Assembly: GCA_022539475.1 (NCBI GenBank)
Contig: VCMS01000007.1
Location: 27,011 to 91,010, forward strand
Length of the DNA stretch: 64,000 nucleotides
Reading direction: 5' to 3'
Origin: Gracilaria domingensis
Lineage: Eukaryota; Rhodophyta; Florideophyceae; Gracilariales; Gracilariaceae
Shown here in pieces: positions 59,543 to 64,000 of this stretch (its first letter is position 1; each line of letters opens with the position of its first letter). Under the pieces are notes generated by a model. That model searched no databases and was not told where the DNA came from. It worked only from the letters and a program-made list of their open reading frames with translations. Position numbers and translations under genes: made by a program.

Positions 59543-60511
59543 CTATTTCAGCTCTGGCGCCGCTGTCGGCGGCGTCACATGCCGCAGCTCGCCCATCTCC
59601 GACTCGGCCGCGTAGCGGAACAGCTTCTTCGCCGCCGTCTCCGGAATCATCAGCTCCTTCCTCTTCACCACGTGATAGTGACCCACACCGTCGTCCACCG
59701 TCTCCCTGAACGGCAGTCGCTCCAAAACTGGTTTCAAAAACGACACGTTCGAAAGCTGTGACATGTCCAGCACCAGATCATACGGAATGTACTCGAAGAA
59801 CAGCCGCTGCGGTCGGATGTGAAAGTCGATCTTCTGCAGCGGTATCTCGTGGTCCCTCTTGCGTACACGGTCCACTGCGTCCGCAAACTCGCTGATGCTC
59901 ATGCACGTCTCGGGCGCCACGGGCAGCCCCGCGCGCCGGCGCAGGTATGGCACGATGAACGTGTACGGCGGCTGCGAGTTCACATGCGGAGACACGCAGG
60001 AGAACTTGTCGTTGAACGCCGAGAGCAGTCGATCAAACGGGTTTCGCTGCACGGCGAGACGCAGCGTCGACGGGCCGGTGAGGATTTGGCGCTGCCGGAC
60101 GCTGCTATAGTTTCCGAGATATACCACCCGGGAACTCCAGCACCGCGACTCAAGATCCTGCACGTGCGTGCCGCACTCGTCCTTGTCGTACTCGTCGGCG
60201 CCGGTGATGCCACGATAGAGCCAGCGAAACAGCGAGGTGCTGCCGCCCTTCGCCGTGTACGCGAGCAGGACGTCCACAGTTGGAAAGTAAACGAAGCTCG
60301 GGCTGCTGGTCACCTGCTGCAGCAGCACGTCGTCGGACAGCAGCGTGGCCACCTTCGGCGCCAGCCTCGCGGCGGCGTGCTGCTCTGTGGACGGCCCGTG
60401 CCGCGCGCTGACGTGCAGCAAAAGCGTGGCCGGCGCCGTGAGCAGCACCGTCGAGGCGAGCAGCAGCGCGAGCGTTTGGAACCGCGAGCGCTTCGGCGAC
60501 GCGTCGAACAT
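59543..60511 (-). CDS. carbohydrate sulfotransferase (Sulfotransfer_2 family)
   Basis: Transfers sulfate from PAPS to sugar hydroxyls in the Golgi. In red algae this family is a candidate for sulfating galactans. The ATG at 60511 (MFDASPKRSR) gives 322 residues. A short cytoplasmic tail and one hydrophobic segment (about 12-34) make it a type II membrane protein. The 5'-phosphosulfate loop is AYTAKGGSTSLFRWLY at 84-99, and the 3'-phosphate site is RLAVQRNPFDRLLSAFNDKF at 151-170. Four cysteines in the lumenal part could pair. Downstream blocks SISEFADAV and HIRPQRLFFEY match HNK-1/chondroitin-type enzymes. Single exon. Acceptor sugar unknown. Confidence 0.88.
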   Translation of the reverse strand: MFDASPKRSRFQTLALLLASTVLLTAPATLLLHVSARHGPSTEQHAAARLAPKVATLLSDDVLLQQVTSSPSFVYFPTVDVLLAYTAKGGSTSLFRWLYRGITGADEYDKDECGTHVQDLESRCWSSRVVYLGNYSSVRQRQILTGPSTLRLAVQRNPFDRLLSAFNDKFSCVSPHVNSQPPYTFIVPYLRRRAGLPVAPETCMSISEFADAVDRVRKRDHEIPLQKIDFHIRPQRLFFEYIPYDLVLDMSQLSNVSFLKPVLERLPFRETVDDGVGHYHVVKRKELMIPETAAKKLFRYAAESEMGELRHVTPPTAAPELK

Positions 60512-61497
60512 TTGCGGGAGCGCGGGGGAGCGGGAACGAACCCCAGGCGGCGGGGGACCTGGAACGAATGCAAGGCGGTACGACGAGTTGGGTGGAGAAA
60601 ATGAGTCGCTTGCGGGACAGTTGAGCGGCTTTTTTACGCGCTTGTAACCTTTGCTTGACGCTCTCGAATTCACTTACCGAAACAAGTGATCGCTGAGGCG
60701 ACAGAGTGTCTGGCGAGGAGAAGGCTGTGCAGGCCACACACCTCCGGCCGCAGTGCGTGTCGGGTCTGTGAATGCATGACGGGAACAGCATGTTTAAGCA
60801 CGTGTAGCACGTTTACCTGAAGGCATGCATTACCTCCGCAAACGATTCGAGTGCAAAAGCGACTTCCGGATGAGGTTCTTCAGAAGTGGAATCCGTTGTG
60901 TAATATCAAGGCGAATCGTACTTGGCGTTCTTTAGTTTTCCTCTCTGACCTTTGCTGCCGAGATGCACCGCCTCACACCGCGCTCTCGTTACGAAATTGG
61001 TCGGATTACGTTATGGCGGTTATTCATCCGGTCCGTGCTTCTGGCGGCCTGAGCTTGCAAATGGGACGCATGCACAAGTATCACACGCTGTACACGACTA
61101 CCGAGCAGCCAAATTCAACGCAATTCACTGTTGACTTCGAATCGACCTCAGGAAGACAAGAGAAACCAGGGGGGGATAAGTTGGATACTTCTTGTTTCCG
61201 TGCTCATCAACGACGGGATAAGTTGGATACTTCACGTTTCTGTGCTCATCAGCAATGGGATAGGTTGAATACTTCTCGTTTCCCTACTCATCTCCTTCAT
61301 GTATCGACGCACCATGCAATTGTTGGAACTCCCGCTTGCAAATCGTTGCACTGCATGCGTGTTGTTTATTCCTTTTCCTCGAACGACGCCCATATAAACA
61401 CGCTTCCTCTCCTCGCCGCTAAGCTTCATTGCACATCAGAACTCATACTGTGCTCTCACCCGACACAACACTCAGTCCACACCGACAAAAACTACTC
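60512..61497. other. intergenic with a 42-bp tandem repeat
   Basis: The sulfotransferase promoter side is GC-rich. The frame 61013-61519 (+) is open but ends inside the next gene, so I do not call it. Three tandem units of 42 bp lie at 61173-61298. Confidence 0.5.
61173..61298 (+). repeat. three 42-bp tandem repeats
   Basis: Units start at 61173, 61215 and 61257 with GGGATAAG or GGGATAGG. The period is 14 codons, and the open frame across it gives DKLDTS..HQRR-like repeats of 14 residues, so they could be, or once were, coding. Confidence 0.8.
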
Positions 61498-62082
61498 ATG
61501 TACACATCAACAAGCTTGATCACCATATGCATATGCTTGGCGTCGATTGCCGTCCATGCCCAGTTTACTGGTGACGCGTACCAAGCGTTCCTCGACTCGC
61601 AGAAGAACCAGGGAAACTGTGACTGGACCGGTGACTGTCAACCAGGCCAAGTCTGTCACGACTTTCGAAACAGTCCAGCCGACCCCCCCGTGAGGCTCTG
61701 CACCACCCCGGACAAGTTGGGAGAGCAGTGTGGAGAGATCCACTTCAGGGTGTGCGCTGCTGGCCTTGAATGCCATGTCACCGGCGGCCCACTGGCATAC
61801 GGCCGATGCGTCAAGTATGTATCACCGGGCGATGTTTGTGATAATCAAAACCATCTGTGCCGGGATATGTGCATCAACCGAAAATGTGTTGCTACACAGT
61901 TTGTCGGAGCGGGGGCTAGTTGTGCCTCTTCTTCGACTATATGCAAGAGTGGCTTGCAATGTGTTTCTTATCAGAGTTCGAAACGATGTGTAGAGCTACA
62001 GCCGGTTGGAGGAATATGCAATTATCCGTTTTGGGTTTGTCGCAGCGGTCTACGCTGCTCATCCCATTCCTGCCGAGAGTAA
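61498..62082 (+). CDS. secreted protein of five four-cysteine modules
   Basis: 194 residues from ATG 61498. A signal peptide spans residues 1-22 (SLITICICLASIAVHA). The mature part has 20 cysteines in five modules of four, spaced about C-x5/7-C-x3/5-C-x4/14-C. The shared phrase is C-x2-GL-x-C (CAAGLEC, CKSGLQC, CRSGLRC). Modules are joined by G-x2-C or G-x-C openings (GEQC, GDVC, GASC, GGIC). The pattern resembles disulfide-knotted repeats found in some secreted animal and oomycete proteins, but I do not recognise a named family. Extracellular, function unknown. Confidence 0.78.
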   Translation: MYTSTSLITICICLASIAVHAQFTGDAYQAFLDSQKNQGNCDWTGDCQPGQVCHDFRNSPADPPVRLCTTPDKLGEQCGEIHFRVCAAGLECHVTGGPLAYGRCVKYVSPGDVCDNQNHLCRDMCINRKCVATQFVGAGASCASSSTICKSGLQCVSYQSSKRCVELQPVGGICNYPFWVCRSGLRCSSHSCRE

Positions 62083-62508
62083 CGTGCACGGCCGTTCATT
62101 CGATACCAGCATGCAGCGTTAAATAGAACACAGCCTGTTCAAAATGTCTCCCTCCGATGCGTAAACCAATATCATCACTGCCTTACGCGGTTCCCAGTCC
62201 GGACGAGTTGGGATACTCTTGTTGGGTACAGTTTAAGTCGCCCCTGTTAGCATTTATACACAAGCCGCAACGAATTCTTGATCAGCCCACAACTCCATAT
62301 TGCATAAATGCATGTCCGAGCTTCTTTGTACACGTCTGGCTCTCGATCTGCAGTCCGTAAGGAACAAATCAGCGCTTTGAGAAGAAATCTTCTCAAACAA
62401 AAAGGGCGCAAAGCTCCTTGGCTCAAACGCTTTAAATGTATTTTTTTTAACAATAATCGAACTTTTAATGTTTTAAAAATAGGTTTTTTTACGTTAAATA
62501 AATAAACT

Positions 62509-62535
62509 GTGAATGTTCTGTTACAGAACATTCAC
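62509..62535. repeat. perfect 12-bp hairpin
   Basis: GTGAATGTTCTG (62509-62520), loop TTA, CAGAACATTCAC (62524-62535). Confidence 0.85.
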
Positions 62536-63080
62536 ACTTTGTTTTCCAGCATAGCTGTAGCTATCTCCGCAAAGGAACTGTCGGATTGTTCTCCAAAAGT
62601 ATGGGAGCTTTGGAGAGAAATTTAAAACTTTTTGAGGTTCTAACTCCGAAAAATAGTGCTTTTCTTGGTTTTTCGAGTAACGGTTGGAAAAAGATCTACA
62701 TTACAAAAAAAGCGGAAGAGAATGTGAAAAGTATTGTCTAGGTTTACTTTTGTAAGGTTTCAGGCACTTTTGCAAAGATACTGTAGAACGAATACAATGT
62801 CAAAAATATGAAACTTTCTGCCAGATAATAGAGCTAAGCTTGTGAAAACTTCATGGTTTTTATAAAAAAAAAGTAGATTATAGAAACCATGGATTAGTGA
62901 TGTTTAATATTAAGAGCAAGCATTGTATACTTAGAAAAAGTTGGCAGTTATGGATACGTAATATGTTTATAGAGGGCTGTTAGTGGAATGTAGAGGAAGC
63001 ATACTGCCAGAATCAAGGGTTAGCAGATGTTTCTTTTACTTGAATTTTAATTTGTGGGAAAAAGTTGATCCTTTCTAAAG

Positions 63081-63213
63081 GGTGTCTCCGAGAACCATGC
63101 ATAATGCGCCGTGTGACACGGCGCATTTTTTTAATTGAAAATATGCTTGTATTGTTGCTTGTTTGAGAGCTTTTGGACAAATCTATATATAAGCGGGGGG
63201 TTCTCAAAGACAC
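63081..63213. mobile_element. possible MITE (133 bp)
   Basis: GGTGTCTCCGAGAACC at the left end and GGTTCTCAAAGACACC at the right end are inverted repeats with 2 mismatches in 16. Inside is a perfect 12-bp hairpin (63103-63127) followed by a T run. No clear target duplication is visible. Confidence 0.4.
63103..63127 (+). repeat. perfect hairpin with T tract
   Basis: AATGCGCCGTGT, G, ACACGGCGCATT, then TTTTT. It resembles an intrinsic terminator in form, but in this setting it is more likely part of the possible MITE. Confidence 0.7.
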
Positions 63214-64000
63214 CGAACATTGCCAATAGACAGCCAAAAAAGCGGTAGATAATAGTATATTATTTGATTTTGATGAATTGGCTCAGCATTTTGATCCGAT
63301 TTGCCATTTTGCAGGGGTAGTAGGAGCTTTGCTATTAGGCCTCCAAGAGCCTTCAACTGCGCGTTGTAGCCAAACGGCACCTCATCCAAAACCCTCCCGG
63401 AAGGTTGGTCCCTCTGCCCTGTTTCTCATCTACCTCCGCCAACGTCATGCTCTATCTCCTTCCCCCATCTCACCCGTATCAGCGTCCGACGTTGCGCATT
63501 TCGCAGTAGACTAGAATCATTTCAGTCTATCACACTACGTAGTTTCTCACCTCCAATCGCCCAGAGTTACTTTCGGCATTCATGTTAAGTGATTGTAGCC
63601 GAGAAAGACAAAAGGAAGAAGTTTTGCGAAGATCTTAGCAAAAGGTCTAGAATATCTGTTCTCGATGCTAGATTTCTTTTGCACGGACTTTTCCAGGCAC
63701 GTTTCTGCCATTTCCATCACAACCACACTCGTCACTCTCAGTATATAGCTTTCCGCTTAGAACCAAAAGACAGAGAAACGAAACGAGGCTACTGTTTCTT
63801 TAGAGACAATGGGTGCCCAGAGACAAGCACAATATTAAGGGACCCCAGTATTAAGGCCTCTTTCCAGAAGAGCGCCCTACGCATTTGAAGAAATTGAGTC
63901 CTACAACGAATACGAAGAACCAATTTGGATCCATTCCATTGAAGTGCTTACTGCCTCTGATATTGCGGGTAGACAGGCTTGTGGAGGTTGTAGATATATC

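Larger units (their letters stand above)
62083..64000. other. AT-rich stretch with hairpins, no confident gene
   Basis: 62.4-63.0 kb is very AT-rich. Short frames, such as 63589-63888 (+), show no known domain. Two perfect hairpins and one short inverted-repeat element are listed separately. Confidence 0.5.

Noticed and set aside
1-64000. CRISPR arrays, operons, bacterial promoters
   Set aside because: The window is eukaryotic; no regularly spaced identical repeats with unique spacers were seen.

Overview
This is nuclear DNA of a eukaryote. The genes are compact and mostly single-exon. The few introns I can place are 65-125 nt long with GT..AG ends. Intergenic space is full of LTR retrotransposons and DNA transposons. 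A likely plastid rhomboid protease, a glyoxalase-fold protein with a transit-peptide-like N-terminus, and a Golgi-type carbohydrate sulfotransferase sit beside core eukaryotic genes (importin-5, RAD6-type E2, RCE1 protease). My best guess is a red alga of the Chondrus type, whose compact genes and sulfated galactans would fit. This is inference from style and content, not a species match.

Layout. 1-8922: a Ty3/gypsy element on the + strand (copy A), with a truncated 5' LTR, decayed gag/pol, a better integrase, and a complete 1.9-kb 3' LTR. 9.2-10.2 kb: a rhomboid protease gene broken by several small frameshifts. 10.7-16.4 kb: a second copy of the same element on the - strand (copy B), truncated in reverse transcriptase but with intact gag-protease and LTR. 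The LTR holds its own reading frame for a two-zinc-finger protein behind a predicted 69-nt intron. 16.8-35.4 kb: the main host gene block: 2-oxoglutarate dioxygenase (PhyH), C2-domain protein, alpha/beta hydrolase, importin-5, VOC protein, secreted Cys-rich protein, P-loop kinase, RCE1, an SMPD4-like membrane protein and RAD6. Several of these share very GC-rich, palindromic upstream regions. 36.4-38.45 kb: a complete pogo-like DNA transposon with perfect inverted repeats and a TA target duplication. 38.5-40.3 kb: two uncharacterised ORFs. 40.5-43.8 kb: a decayed Mutator-like element whose Ulp1-like C-terminal domain has Ser in place of the catalytic Cys. 44137-44770: assembly gap. 44.8-56.4 kb: a chromovirus (Ty3/gypsy with integrase chromodomain) that carries a 599-codon ORF on the opposite strand between pol and the 3' LTR. 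56.4-59.0 kb: an unknown interrupted ORF, an enolase pseudogene fragment and a PIF/Harbinger transposase. 59.5-62.1 kb: sulfotransferase and a second secreted Cys-rich protein made of five four-Cys modules. 62.1-64 kb: AT-rich DNA with hairpins and a possible MITE.

Sequence quality is uneven. About 1-5.1 kb, 9-12.3 kb and 44.8-48.2 kb carry many one-base indels relative to their repeat partners or to protein families, while neighbouring stretches are clean. Frameshifts there may be assembly errors and should not be read as gene death without checking.
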